Origin: Methylobacterium sp. 77
GTDB lineage: Bacteria; Pseudomonadota; Alphaproteobacteria; Rhizobiales; Beijerinckiaceae
Assembly: GCF_000372825.1 (NCBI RefSeq)
Contig: NZ_KB910516.1
Location: 2,709,825-2,773,824 of the forward strand
DNA: 64,000 nucleotides
Direction of reading: 5' to 3'
A program made the translations under genes and the position numbers. Position 1 is the stretch's first letter. Each line of letters opens with the position of its first letter. Positions 32,404 to 41,390 of the stretch are shown in pieces. The notes beneath the pieces were generated by a model. The model saw nothing but the letters and a program-made list of their open reading frames with translations, searched no databases and was not told the origin of the DNA.

Positions 32404-33102
32404 ATGAAGATCGGAATCATCGAGGCGGGCGCGCCGCCCGCCCGTCTGGCCGGAGCCTACCCATCCTACGGCCGTATGGTGCAACGGCTCATCGGCGGCG
32501 AGGCGGACGTCGTGACATTCTCGGTGGCGGAGGGGCAGCTGCCCACATCCACGGCGGGGTTCGCTGGATTCGTCGTCACCGGATCCGCGGCGGGCGTCTA
32601 CGACGACCTGCCGTGGATCGGTCCGCTCAAGGACTTCCTCGGCAGCGTCGATGGCCGCGCCAAACTCGTCGGCCTCTGCTTCGGGCACCAGGTGATGGCG
32701 GCGGCCTTCGGCGGCACGGTCGAGAAATCCGAGAAGGGCTGGGGCATCGGGCTCCACAGCTACGATATCTTCGAATCCGCAGAATGGATGAACGATGCGC
32801 GGCGCGTCTCGGTCCCGGCCATCCATCAGGATCAGGTGATCGTTCCGCCGGACGACGCCCGCATTCTCGGCGGCAACGCCTTCACGCCCTACGGGATCCT
32901 GTCCTACCCCGAACGACGGGCGATCTCGTTCCAGGTCCATCCCGAGTTCGAGTCCGATTACGCTACCGCTCTCATCGCCGGACACCATCCGTCAGTGCCT
33001 CACGACGAGATATTTCGGACGGCCGCTCTCACGTCTCTGCGAGAGCCCAGCGACGCACCCCGCGTCGGCGGCTGGATACGCCGCTTCCTGCGATCGCCGT
33101 GA
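32404..33102 (+). CDS. Type 1 glutamine amidotransferase (GMP-synthase-like GATase domain)
   Basis: The 232-residue single-domain class I amidotransferase has the nucleophile elbow GLCFGHQVMAAAFGG with its Cys near residue 98 and the His-x-Glu pair in QVHPEFE near residue 180. Stand-alone members hydrolyse glutamine or gamma-glutamyl amides. Downstream of an ethanolamine permease a role in gamma-glutamyl-amine breakdown, as with PuuD, is possible but inferred. The start ATG at 32404 follows AAGGCGGAG. Confidence 0.85.
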   Translation: MKIGIIEAGAPPARLAGAYPSYGRMVQRLIGGEADVVTFSVAEGQLPTSTAGFAGFVVTGSAAGVYDDLPWIGPLKDFLGSVDGRAKLVGLCFGHQVMAAAFGGTVEKSEKGWGIGLHSYDIFESAEWMNDARRVSVPAIHQDQVIVPPDDARILGGNAFTPYGILSYPERRAISFQVHPEFESDYATALIAGHHPSVPHDEIFRTAALTSLREPSDAPRVGGWIRRFLRSP

Positions 33103-33145
33103 CGGGAAGCCGAAAAACGCAGATGGTTAGGATTGCGGCGGCGAA

Positions 33146-33232
33146 TGGTGCGGGCGGTCGGAATCGAACCGACACTCTGTCACCAGAACCGGATTTTGAG
33201 TCCGGCGCGTCTACCAGTTCCACCACGCCCGC
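33146..33232 (-). tRNA. tRNA-Leu (CAA)
   Basis: The minus strand folds into a complete type II tRNA. The acceptor stem is GCGGGCG/CGCCCGC, and the D arm contains TGGTAGACGC. The anticodon stem is CCGGA/TCCGG with loop CTCAAAA, giving anticodon CAA. A long variable arm of the leucine type and the T arm GGTTCGATTCC follow. The 3' CCA is encoded at 33146-33148. It reads UUG codons. Confidence 0.95.
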
Positions 33233-33386
33233 AACATTCGCGTCATGGCACAGGATCGCGCGGACGGCCAGTGTCTTGCGGGAGGGTTTTGCAGGGAGAC
33301 CGTGCCGCGGTGGTTCCGGCTCGCAACCTGGACCGGGTTGTGCTCAAAGGGCCTCGCGCCTTCCCCTATCGGATAGAAGCTGATTC

Positions 33387-33968
33387 ATGATCCGCCGCCT
33401 CTACGAGTGGATACTCGCGCTCGCGGGCAAACCGTCGGCCCCTTACGCGCTCGGTGCGGTGGCCTTCGCGGAGAGTTCGTTTTTCCCGGTCCCGCCCGAC
33501 GTGATGCTGGTGCCGATGGCGGTGAGCCGGCCCGACAAAGTCTGGTTCTACGCGACGATCACCACCCTGTCGTCGGTGGTCGGCGGCCTGCTCGGCTATG
33601 CGATCGGAGCGCTGCTCTACGATTCCATCGGGGTCTGGCTGTTCTCCGTCTACGGGCTGACCGACAAGGCCGAGAGCTTCCAGGCCTCCTATGCGCATTA
33701 CGGGCATTGGGTGATCCTGCTGAAGGGCCTCACGCCGATCCCGTTCAAGCTGGTGACGATCACCTCGGGCTTCGCCCATTACGACCTGCTCTGGTTCGTC
33801 GTGCTGTCGCTGATCACCCGAGGCGCGCGTTTCTTCCTGCTCGCCGGGCTTCTCAAGCGCTACGGCGTTTCCATCCGCGCCGTCCTCGACCGGCATCTCA
33901 ATGTCGTCGCGGCCATCTCGGTGGCCGTCATCATCCTCGGCTTCGTCCTGTTCAAGGTGCTGCTGTGA
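33387..33968 (+). CDS. YqaA/DedA-type (VTT domain) membrane protein
   Basis: The 193-residue inner-membrane protein has VTT/SNARE-associated features. FAESSFFPVPPDVMLVPM is the re-entrant loop, and YGHWVILLKGLTPIPFKLVTITSGFA is the second conserved loop with its Gly-x-Pro. This family is implicated in lipid scrambling and membrane homeostasis. It ends in a GTGA overlap with dsbB, so the two proteins are made together. Confidence 0.85.
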   Translation: MIRRLYEWILALAGKPSAPYALGAVAFAESSFFPVPPDVMLVPMAVSRPDKVWFYATITTLSSVVGGLLGYAIGALLYDSIGVWLFSVYGLTDKAESFQASYAHYGHWVILLKGLTPIPFKLVTITSGFAHYDLLWFVVLSLITRGARFFLLAGLLKRYGVSIRAVLDRHLNVVAAISVAVIILGFVLFKVLL

Positions 33969-34456
33969 TCGATTATTCGTCCCTTCTCCGCCTTCGCCGC
34001 GCCGCGCTCGCCGTCCTGCTCGGCTCTGCGCTGGCAATCGCGGGTGCGCTCTATTTCCAGTTCGTGCTCGGCTATGTGCCGTGCAAGCTCTGCCTCACGG
34101 AGCGCCTGCCCTATTATGCCGCGATGCCGCTGGCGATCCTGGCGTTGTTCGCGCCCGAACGTCTGACCCGCTTCATTCTCGGAATCGCTGCGCTCGGCCT
34201 GATCTACGGAGCGGGGCTGAGTGTCTACCATGCGGGCGCCGAATGGGCGTGGTGGGCCGGCCCCTCCGATTGCGGCGGCGGCAGCGGCGCCAATCCGAGC
34301 GATGTCGGCGATTTCCTCGACACGCTGAAGGCGACGCGGGTGGCGGATTGCTCTACCGCCGCCTGGCGTTTCCTCGGAATCTCGCTCGCCGGCTGGAACG
34401 CGGTCGTCGCCTTCGTCCTCGCATCCATTGCCGGAACGGCGGCGCTCAAGCGCTGA
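33965..34456 (+). CDS. dsbB: Disulfide bond formation protein B (DsbB)
   Basis: The 163-residue protein starts at GTG 33965, inside the stop of the upstream gene. It has four hydrophobic helices, the first periplasmic pair PCKLC (Cys-x2-Cys) and a second pair formed by SDCGGG and VADCST. DsbB re-oxidises DsbA using quinone, so it links periplasmic disulfide formation to the respiratory chain. Confidence 0.9.
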   Translation: MIDYSSLLRLRRAALAVLLGSALAIAGALYFQFVLGYVPCKLCLTERLPYYAAMPLAILALFAPERLTRFILGIAALGLIYGAGLSVYHAGAEWAWWAGPSDCGGGSGANPSDVGDFLDTLKATRVADCSTAAWRFLGISLAGWNAVVAFVLASIAGTAALKR

Positions 34457-34468
34457 GAGGATCAGACC

Positions 34469-34978
34469 TCAGTTGAGGTCGTCCGGCAGGGAAGGAAGCG
34501 GGGCGACGTCGATTCCTTCCTCGATCAGCGCTCGCGCTTCGGAAGGACTGGCCTCGCCGTAGATCGGCCGCGAGGTCACCTCTCCGTAATGCATCCGGCG
34601 GGCCTCTTCGGGGAACTGGCGACCGACATCGTCGGCTGTCCGGGTCACATGCTCGCGGACCGCGCGCACCAGGGCGCGCAACTGCCGCTCCGGTTCAGCC
34701 ATCACCGGCATGGTCGTCGGCGGTGTCGGCGCGGGAACGGTCGACGCATTCGACGAGGCCTCCGGCGCCGAACCGACGGGTGCAGGAAGTTTGGAGACGG
34801 GCGGTCGGGAGACGGGCTTGGCCACTGCCGGTGACATCATGGCCTTGGCGACCTTGGTGGAACCGCAGATCGGGCACTCCACGAAACCGCTTCTGGCCTG
34901 ATCGTCGTAGGAGCCGCTGGAGCGAAACCACCCCTCGAAATCGTGCCCGTGCTCGCAGACGAGCGTATAGCGGATCAT
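34469..34978 (-). CDS. DUF1178 family protein
   Basis: The 169-residue protein shows the DUF1178 plan. Its N-terminus IRYTLVCEHGHDFEGWF is followed by a zinc-ribbon-like CPICGST, where the first half of the metal site is CEHGH. A Pro/Ala-rich linker comes next. The conserved C-terminal block is DDVGRQFPEEARRMHYGE...RPIYGEAS. Its function is unknown. It follows the nitrilase gene by 25 bp and belongs to the grxC-nitrilase-DUF1178 operon common in alphaproteobacteria. Confidence 0.88.
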   Translation of the reverse strand: MIRYTLVCEHGHDFEGWFRSSGSYDDQARSGFVECPICGSTKVAKAMMSPAVAKPVSRPPVSKLPAPVGSAPEASSNASTVPAPTPPTTMPVMAEPERQLRALVRAVREHVTRTADDVGRQFPEEARRMHYGEVTSRPIYGEASPSEARALIEEGIDVAPLPSLPDDLN

Positions 34979-35003
34979 CGGCGGGAACGAGCCAGTCGCA
35001 TCG

Positions 35004-35879
35004 TCAACCCGCCTGACCTACGCGTTCCACCGTGAAGGGGCGCGCATGTTTGAGGGCGGGGATCCGTCCCCGAGCCTCGGTGACGCGGGCGAGGTCGATC
35101 TCGGCCAGGATCACACCCGGCTCGGCCCCGCCGGCATCCGCCAGCACCTTGCCCCACGGATCCACGATGATCGAATGACCATAGGTCTCACGGCCGTCTT
35201 CATGGCGACCGCCCTGAGCCGCCGAGATCATGAACGAGCCTGTCTCGATGGCGCGGGCGCGGTGCAGGACATGCCAATGCGCCTCACCCGTCTGCTTGGT
35301 GAAACAGGCCGGCGCGCTGAGGATCGTCGCGCCAGCTTCCGCCAGGGCCCGGTAAAGGGCGGGAAAACGCAGGTCGTAACAGATCGCGATTCCGAGAGGA
35401 GCCCAGGGGGTCTCGGCGACGATGGCGCAGGCCCCACCCGTGTAGGTGTTGGATTCGCGCCAGCGCTCGCCGTTGGGAAGGTCGACATCATACAGGTGAA
35501 GCTTGTCGTAGGTGGCGGTGATCGCGCCTTGTGCATCGATCAGAAACGCCCGGTTCGCGATCTTGTCGCCGTTCCGGACGGCAAGGGAACCGATATGGAC
35601 GACGATGCCCTGCTCGCGCGCGATGTCGCGCAGGGCCGACAGGGTCACGTCCTCGTCCTGTTCGCTCACATTGGCGAACAGGCTCGCCTTGTCCCGCACC
35701 ACCAGCGACGTCATTTCCGGCGTCTGGACGTAATGCGCTCCCTGAGAGGCAGCCTCGCGCACGAGGGCGACGGCCGCATCGCGGTTGGCGAGCGGATCGC
35801 ATCCGGAACGCATTTGAACACAGGCCGCCACGAAGCAAGGCTCGGCCTTGTCAGACCCCGAAAACGAACCGTCGCTCAT
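35004..35879 (-). CDS. Carbon-nitrogen hydrolase (Nit/omega-amidase branch)
   Basis: The ATG at 35879 overlaps the grxC stop and gives 291 residues. The nitrilase catalytic triad is visible: Glu in QTPEMTSL, Lys in YDKLHLYDVDLP and Cys in AICYDLRFPALYR. This branch includes Nit1 and Nit2 enzymes that hydrolyse deaminated glutathione or alpha-ketoglutaramate. Operon linkage to glutaredoxin favours the deaminated-glutathione repair role, which is inferred. Confidence 0.9.
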   Translation of the reverse strand: MSDGSFSGSDKAEPCFVAACVQMRSGCDPLANRDAAVALVREAASQGAHYVQTPEMTSLVVRDKASLFANVSEQDEDVTLSALRDIAREQGIVVHIGSLAVRNGDKIANRAFLIDAQGAITATYDKLHLYDVDLPNGERWRESNTYTGGACAIVAETPWAPLGIAICYDLRFPALYRALAEAGATILSAPACFTKQTGEAHWHVLHRARAIETGSFMISAAQGGRHEDGRETYGHSIIVDPWGKVLADAGGAEPGVILAEIDLARVTEARGRIPALKHARPFTVERVGQAG

Positions 35880-36148
35880 GGTTGGGCCATCTGCGTCGCG
35901 AGCAGCGAACCGAGCTTGCCGGACCGGTCGAGGGCGTAGAGGTCGTCGCAGCCCCCCACATGCGTCTCGCCGATGAAGATCTGGGGCACGCTGGTCCGGC
36001 CGCCCGCACGCTGGGTCATGGCGAGACGAGAACCCGCGATCTTCTCGACGTCGATCTCGGAGAAGGTGACGCCCTTCTCCCGCAGCAAGGTCTTGGCGGC
36101 GGTGCAATAGGGGCACCAGGCTGTCGTGTAGATGGTCACCGGAGGCAT
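35876..36148 (-). CDS. grxC: Glutaredoxin 3
   Basis: The 90-residue protein has the dithiol active site TAWCPYCTAAK, the cis-Pro block SVPQIFIG and the glutathione-binding GGCDDLYAL. It reduces disulfides and mixed glutathione disulfides in the cytosol. It is the first gene of the operon with the nitrilase and DUF1178 genes. Confidence 0.95.
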   Translation of the reverse strand: MPPVTIYTTAWCPYCTAAKTLLREKGVTFSEIDVEKIAGSRLAMTQRAGGRTSVPQIFIGETHVGGCDDLYALDRSGKLGSLLATQMAQP

Positions 36149-36263
36149 ATTGGCAGATGTCCCGCTTCACTCCCCTCAGCATATAGGGGACCGGCTGGAA
36201 TCTTCATACCGTCAAGGCATGCGCCCGCCGCGAAACGTCTTATCCGGTACCGGCTGAGCCCGC

Positions 36264-36620
36264 TCAGGCAGCCAGCAGCTTTTCGACCTCGTTGACCAGA
36301 TCGCGCAGGTGGAAGGGCTTGGAGAGCACCTTCGCATCCTTCGGAGCTTTGGAATCGGGGTTGAGGGCCACAGCCGCAAAGCCCGTGATGAACATCACCT
36401 TGATGTCCGGATCGAGTTCGGTGGCGCGGCGCGCCAGCTCGATCCCGTCCATCTCGGGCATCACGATATCGGTGAGGAGCAGTTCGAAGGGCTCTTCGCG
36501 CAACCGATTGTAGGCCGACAGGCCGTTGTCGAACGACAGCACATCATAGCCGGCGTTCTGCAGCGCCTTCGCGAGAAAGCGGCGCATGTCGTTGTCGTCT
36601 TCCGCCAGGAGGATCTTCAT
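36264..36620 (-). CDS. cpdR: Response regulator CpdR
   Basis: I start at ATG 36620 (118 residues), because the frame upstream of it has no receiver features. It is a single receiver domain with acidic pocket AEDDND, phosphoacceptor Asp in LLTDIVMPEMDG and Lys in LSKPF, and no output domain. The length and the C-terminus match CpdR, which in its unphosphorylated form primes ClpXP to degrade cell-cycle substrates. Two CtrA boxes elsewhere in this window fit the same circuit. Confidence 0.88.
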   Translation of the reverse strand: MKILLAEDDNDMRRFLAKALQNAGYDVLSFDNGLSAYNRLREEPFELLLTDIVMPEMDGIELARRATELDPDIKVMFITGFAAVALNPDSKAPKDAKVLSKPFHLRDLVNEVEKLLAA

Positions 36621-36827
36621 CGATCGGCGTCCCGCACCCTTGAGTCGTTGTGTTCTTTTCATAAAGCGCAGGCTTGGTAAACAAGGTGTTGAGATCGGTG
36701 CTCGGACGGAGTGCCCGGTGGCACATCGATGGATTGGGGACGGGGCGTGTCACAGTGGACACGTCCCTTTCCACACCGCAAAGTGGCGCCCTGCGTTTTC
36801 CTGCCGCTCCGAGGCGCCCACGCTGCG

Positions 36828-37736
36828 ATGACACAGCCCCACCCTCGCCTGCCTGCGACGCATTCGGGAGATTTTTCGCCGCCCTTCGTCATCGACGAGC
36901 CGACGGAACATACGCTTCCGTTCGTTTTCAACACGCCTCATTCCGGAGCGGTCTATCCGAAAGCTTTCCTGGCCGCGTCGCGACTCGATGCGCTGGCCCT
37001 CAGGCGCTCCGAGGACGCCTATGTCGACAGGCTTTTCGCACCGGTGGTCGATCTCGGCGCGCCGCTGATGCGCGCGAATTTCCCACGGGCCTATCTCGAC
37101 GTGAACCGGGAGCCCTACGAACTCGACCCGCGCATGTTCGACGGTCGGTTGCCGCCCTTCGCCAACACGCGATCGATGCGCGTCGCCGGCGGTCTCGGGA
37201 CCGTGCCGAGGGTGGTCGCCGACGGCCAGGAGATCTACCGCACCCGGCTCCCGGTCGAGGAGGCGGTGACGCGGATCGAGGAACTCTACAAACCCTACCA
37301 CCGCACCTTGCGCGGCCTCGTCCAGCGCACCGCACGTGTCTTCGGCCACGCCATCCTGATCGACTGTCATTCGATGCCGTCGTCCAGCCTGCTCCGCGAG
37401 GAGGATACCAAGGCGGAATTCGTGCTCGGCGACCGATTCGGCACGAGCTGTTCGCCGGTCCTGATCGCGGCGTTCGAGCACCATTTGCGCGCGCGCGGCT
37501 TCCGCACCCTGCGCAACAAGCCCTATGCGGGCGGCTTCATCACCGAGCATTACGGTGAGCCGAATATCGGCCGCCACGCGCTGCAGATCGAGATCAATCG
37601 CGGGCTCTACATGAACGAGGCGAACCTCGCGATCACGCAGGGCTTCTCGGACCTGGTCTGGATGCTGCGCGAGGTGGTCAAGGCGGTGGCCGAAGAGATC
37701 GACGACCTGACGCCGCGTCGGATGGCAGCCGAGTAG
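36828..37736 (+). CDS. N-formylglutamate amidohydrolase
   Basis: The start at ATG 36828 yields 302 residues; the in-frame region upstream is not conserved-looking. The family blocks FNTPHSGAVYP, PRAYLDVNREPYELDP, LIDCHSMPS and ALQIEINRGLYMNE supply the zinc-binding His and Glu and the substrate Arg. It hydrolyses N-formyl-L-glutamate to formate and glutamate, the last step of one histidine breakdown route. No hut genes are adjacent. The released formate could feed the formate dehydrogenase encoded further right. Confidence 0.9.
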   Translation: MTQPHPRLPATHSGDFSPPFVIDEPTEHTLPFVFNTPHSGAVYPKAFLAASRLDALALRRSEDAYVDRLFAPVVDLGAPLMRANFPRAYLDVNREPYELDPRMFDGRLPPFANTRSMRVAGGLGTVPRVVADGQEIYRTRLPVEEAVTRIEELYKPYHRTLRGLVQRTARVFGHAILIDCHSMPSSSLLREEDTKAEFVLGDRFGTSCSPVLIAAFEHHLRARGFRTLRNKPYAGGFITEHYGEPNIGRHALQIEINRGLYMNEANLAITQGFSDLVWMLREVVKAVAEEIDDLTPRRMAAE

Positions 37737-37823
37737 GTACGGGCTGAGGAACGACACGTGGTGGCTTGCTCGCGACGTGTCACATCGCCGAGACCGGTCG
37801 CTCACGCGGAACCGATCGACCAA

Positions 37824-37851
37824 CAAAAAAAGGCCGCTCCGAAGAGCGGCC
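37824..37851 (-). terminator. Rho-independent terminator of galU
   Basis: On the minus strand GGCCGCTC-TTCG-GAGCGGCC forms a perfect 8-bp stem closed by a UUCG tetraloop, followed by seven T residues. It lies 187 bp after the galU stop. The rest of the 301-bp gap 37737-38037 shows no gene. Confidence 0.85.
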
Positions 37852-38037
37852 CGAAGTCTAGGGAGGAAACGCCCAAGAAGGGCTACGGGACCGCGACGCC
37901 ATCGCGATCTCGCAATGCACAAAGTAAAGTGCGTCGCACAAAACGCAAGGGTATTTCGTCGCCGAAAGGCTGCGCGGTGTGCATGCCTCGCCCGCGCCTT
38001 GCGCACCGAACGGCGCAGCTTGCAGGGCTCGGTCGTT

Positions 38038-38910
38038 TCATCCCTGGATATCCTTGAGCAGGCGGGCGATCTCAGCCTTCAATGGCTCCGCCAGATCTTT
38101 GCGCTGGAGCGCATAGGCGATGTTGGCGGTGAGGAAGCCGAGCTTGGAACCGGTATCGTAGGTTCGGCCCTCGTAATGCATACCGAAGAACGACTGCTTC
38201 TCGGCGAGCTTGATCATCGCGTCGGTGAGCTGGATCTCGCCGCCTGCACCCTTCTCGCCATCTTCGAGGATCGAGAAGATTTCCGGCTGAAGAATGTAGC
38301 GCCCGGAGATGATGAAGTTGGACGGCGCCGTGCCCTGTTTGGGCTTCTCGATCATGCCGTTGATCTCGAAGGTCTGACCATAGGTCTCGCCGACGCCGAC
38401 GATCCCGTATTGGTGGGTCTCCTCCGGCTTCACTTCCTCCACGGCGATGACGTTGCCGCCATGACGCTCGTAGGCCGACAGCATCTGCTGCATGCAGCCC
38501 TTGCTCAGCATGTCGGGCAGCAGCACGGCGAAGGGCTCGTCGCCGACGATCTCACGCGCGCACCAGACCGCATGGCCGAGGCCGAGAGGCGCCTGCTGAC
38601 GGGTAAAGCTGGTCTGGCCGGCGGCCGGCAGGTCGCGCTTCAGTTCCTCATAGATCGCGTCCTTGCCGCGCTCCTGCAGCATGCGGTCCAGTTCGAAAGC
38701 GACATCGAAATGGTCTTCGATGACCGCCTTGCCGCGGCCCGTCACGAAGATGAAATGCTCGATTCCGGCTTCTCGCGCCTCGTCCACCACATGCTGGACG
38801 ACGGGTCTGTCGACCACGGTGAGCATTTCCTTCGGAACGGCCTTGGTCGCGGGCAGGAAGCGGGTACCCAGGCCTGCGACAGGCAGGACGGCTTTACGAA
38901 TCGGTTTCAT
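38038..38910 (-). CDS. galU: UTP-glucose-1-phosphate uridylyltransferase
   Basis: From ATG 38910 the protein has 290 residues. [25 protein letters not shown] is the nucleotide-binding signature, with the catalytic Lys later in GMIEKPK and LTDAMIKL. GalU makes UDP-glucose for envelope polysaccharides and lipids. It stands divergent to galE, which converts UDP-glucose to UDP-galactose, so the pair shares a control region. The terminator described at 37824 ends its transcript. Confidence 0.95.
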   Translation of the reverse strand: MKPIRKAVLPVAGLGTRFLPATKAVPKEMLTVVDRPVVQHVVDEAREAGIEHFIFVTGRGKAVIEDHFDVAFELDRMLQERGKDAIYEELKRDLPAAGQTSFTRQQAPLGLGHAVWCAREIVGDEPFAVLLPDMLSKGCMQQMLSAYERHGGNVIAVEEVKPEETHQYGIVGVGETYGQTFEINGMIEKPKQGTAPSNFIISGRYILQPEIFSILEDGEKGAGGEIQLTDAMIKLAEKQSFFGMHYEGRTYDTGSKLGFLTANIAYALQRKDLAEPLKAEIARLLKDIQG

Positions 38911-39132
38911 CAAGCGGGACCCGGTCTCTTGAAAGTGGTGGGAACAACCCGGAGGCCAAGAACGATAGCACGTTGCCGTGATCGAGCGAGCAAGAACGAA
39001 ACCATATCCACGGTCGACGCGGCACACTCCACGGGTGACGCGACAGACTGACCGCAGGATCACGGGGATCGTTTTCGGTGTATCGTCCGCAGAAGTCGCG
39101 AGCGTGCGTGTCTGGAGAGCGAAGGGGGAACG

Positions 39133-40125
39133 ATGGCGGTTCTGGTCACGGGCGGCGCCGGATATATCGGCAGCCACATGGTTCTGGCTCTCCTGGATGC
39201 CGGCCACGACGACATCGTCGTCATCGACGACCTGTCGACGGGTTTCGATTGGGCGCTGCCGCCCGAAATCACCCTGGTCGTCGGAGACGTATCGGATCAG
39301 GCACTGGTCAAGCGGGTCATCGCCGAGCATGGGGTCGACACGCTGGCGCATTTCGCCGCCAAGATCGTCGTGCCGGATTCGGTCGCCGACCCGCTCGGCT
39401 ACTACCTCTCGAACACGGTCAAGACGCGGGCGCTCATCGAGGCGGCCGTCGAGGGCGGGGTGAAACACGTCATCTTCTCCTCCACCGCCGCCGTCTACGG
39501 CGAGCCCGACATCGTCCCGGTACCGGAGGATCTCCTCACTTCGCCGATCAATCCCTATGGCCGCTCGAAGCTGATGAGTGAGTGGATGATCGCGGACGCG
39601 GCCAAGGCGCACGGCTTCACTTACGTCATCCTGCGCTACTTCAACGTCGCTGGCGCCGATCCGCGCGGGCGCAGCGGTCAATCGGCCGCCAATGCCACGC
39701 ACCTCATCAAGGTCGCGACACAGGCCGCGCTCGGCCGGCGCAGCCATCTCGAGGTGTTCGGCACGGATTACCCGACCCGCGATGGGTCCTGCCTGCGCGA
39801 CTACATCCAGGTCTCCGATCTCGCCGAGGCCCATCGCGTGGCGATCGCGTATCTGCGTTCGGGCGGAGCGAGCCTGACTCTCAATTGTGGCTACGGCCGA
39901 GGGTACTCGGTTCTCGAGGTGATCGAGGTGGTCAAGCGGATCTCGGGACGCGACTTCGAGGTCAGGCTGTCACCCCGCAGGCCCGGCGACCCGGCACAGA
40001 TCGTGGCGAAGGCCGACCGTATCCGTAACGAGTTGGGGTGGCAGCCGCGCTATGACGATCTCGACGGGATCGTGGGCCAAGCCCTCGCCTGGGAAGAATC
40101 ACTGGCTCGGCGCAACCGCACGTGA
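39133..40125 (+). CDS. galE: UDP-glucose 4-epimerase
   Basis: The 330-residue extended SDR begins with [18 protein letters not shown]. It carries [10 protein letters not shown] and the YGRSK Tyr-x3-Lys pair, then [10 protein letters not shown] and [13 protein letters not shown], all standard for GalE. It interconverts UDP-glucose and UDP-galactose. GAAGGGGGAACG precedes the start. The stop overlaps the GTG start of the transglycosylase gene. Confidence 0.95.
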   Translation: MAVLVTGGAGYIGSHMVLALLDAGHDDIVVIDDLSTGFDWALPPEITLVVGDVSDQALVKRVIAEHGVDTLAHFAAKIVVPDSVADPLGYYLSNTVKTRALIEAAVEGGVKHVIFSSTAAVYGEPDIVPVPEDLLTSPINPYGRSKLMSEWMIADAAKAHGFTYVILRYFNVAGADPRGRSGQSAANATHLIKVATQAALGRRSHLEVFGTDYPTRDGSCLRDYIQVSDLAEAHRVAIAYLRSGGASLTLNCGYGRGYSVLEVIEVVKRISGRDFEVRLSPRRPGDPAQIVAKADRIRNELGWQPRYDDLDGIVGQALAWEESLARRNRT

Positions 40126-41366
40126 AGACGAGCGTCTACGCCGCCATCGCCGTCTCCATCCTCCTTGCTGCCGAAGCGACGGCGCAGGAGGCGGGGCGCC
40201 CAACTCTGCCAGCGAAATCGAATTCGTCCGCAAAACAGGATGGGGCGGCGAGCGCCTCGTTTCGCAGCTTCGTCGATGGATTGAGGGCCGATGCGGAGGC
40301 GAGAGGGGTCACCTCAGCGACCTTCGACGCGGCCTTTCGCGGCATTTCCTCCGCCGATGCCAGCGTTCTGGCCAGAACCAAGGCGCAGGGCGAGTTCGGG
40401 CGGCCCGTCTGGGATTACCTCGTCGGCGCGGTATCGACCGGTCGGATCGCCCGAGGCCAATCCCAGGCCGCGCGCCTCTCGGAGACCCTGGCGGCCATCG
40501 AGGCACGGACGGGGGTGCCTCGATGGATCGTTCTCGCCTTCTGGGGGGTCGAGTCGGATTTCGGCGCGAGCGGCGGTACCGTGCCGACCATCCGAGCCTT
40601 GGCGACCCTGGCCCAGGCGGGTTTTCGCGGCACGCTGTTCCGCAACGAGCTGCTCGATGCGCTGGCCATCCTTCAGCGTGGCGACATCGCGCCGGAGGCA
40701 ATGAAGGGCTCATGGGCCGGCGCAATGGGCCAGACGCAATTCCTGCCATCGACCTTCCTCAAACACGCGGTCGATTTCGATGGGGACGGACATCGCGACA
40801 TCTGGCGCTCGGAGGCCGATGCCCTCGCCTCCATCGCCGGCTATCTCCAGTCCCTCGGCTGGAACCCGGGCCTGTCCTGGGGCTATGCGGTCTCGCTTCC
40901 CGCCGGCTTCGACCTGACACGGTACCGGGCGGACCTGTCCGATTTCGCCAAGCGCGGCGTCCGCCGGAATGACGGCGAGGCTCTGCCGGCATCGGGCCAG
41001 GCGAGCCTGTTCCTGCCCGGCGGTGCCGGTGGCCCGGTGTTTCTGATCACCGATAATTTCGAGGTCGTCCGGGCTTACAACACCTCCGATTCCTATGCGC
41101 TCGCGGTGGGGCATCTCGCCGATCGCCTCGCGGGCGGGCCGCCATTGACGGCTCCCTGGCCGAGCAATGCGGCTCGTCTCGACAAGGCGGGCCTGCAATC
41201 CCTGCAGAACGGACTCGCCGCGCGAAACCTCTATGCCGGCGACGCCGATGGCCGGGCCGGGCCGAAGCTGCGGGAAGCCGTCCGCCAGTACCAGATCAAG
41301 GAGGGGCTGACTGCGGACGGCTATGCCACGCCGGCCCTTCTCGAGCACCTGACCGCACGCCCTTAG
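40122..41366 (+). CDS. Lytic murein transglycosylase, MltB family
   Basis: The 414-residue protein starts at GTG 40122 within the galE stop. It has a signal peptide (VYAAIAVSILLAAEATA). The catalytic domain carries Glu in AFWGVESDFGA and the GAMGQTQFLPSTFLKHAVDFDGDG block of MltB enzymes. The last ~60 residues are a peptidoglycan-binding domain (LYAGDADGRAGPKLREAVRQYQ). It cleaves murein glycan chains to anhydro-muropeptides. Operon coupling to galE is probably only for expression. Confidence 0.9.
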   Translation: MKTSVYAAIAVSILLAAEATAQEAGRPTLPAKSNSSAKQDGAASASFRSFVDGLRADAEARGVTSATFDAAFRGISSADASVLARTKAQGEFGRPVWDYLVGAVSTGRIARGQSQAARLSETLAAIEARTGVPRWIVLAFWGVESDFGASGGTVPTIRALATLAQAGFRGTLFRNELLDALAILQRGDIAPEAMKGSWAGAMGQTQFLPSTFLKHAVDFDGDGHRDIWRSEADALASIAGYLQSLGWNPGLSWGYAVSLPAGFDLTRYRADLSDFAKRGVRRNDGEALPASGQASLFLPGGAGGPVFLITDNFEVVRAYNTSDSYALAVGHLADRLAGGPPLTAPWPSNAARLDKAGLQSLQNGLAARNLYAGDADGRAGPKLREAVRQYQIKEGLTADGYATPALLEHLTARP

Positions 41367-41390
41367 ACGCCGCAGGGATCGTCGGCTAGG

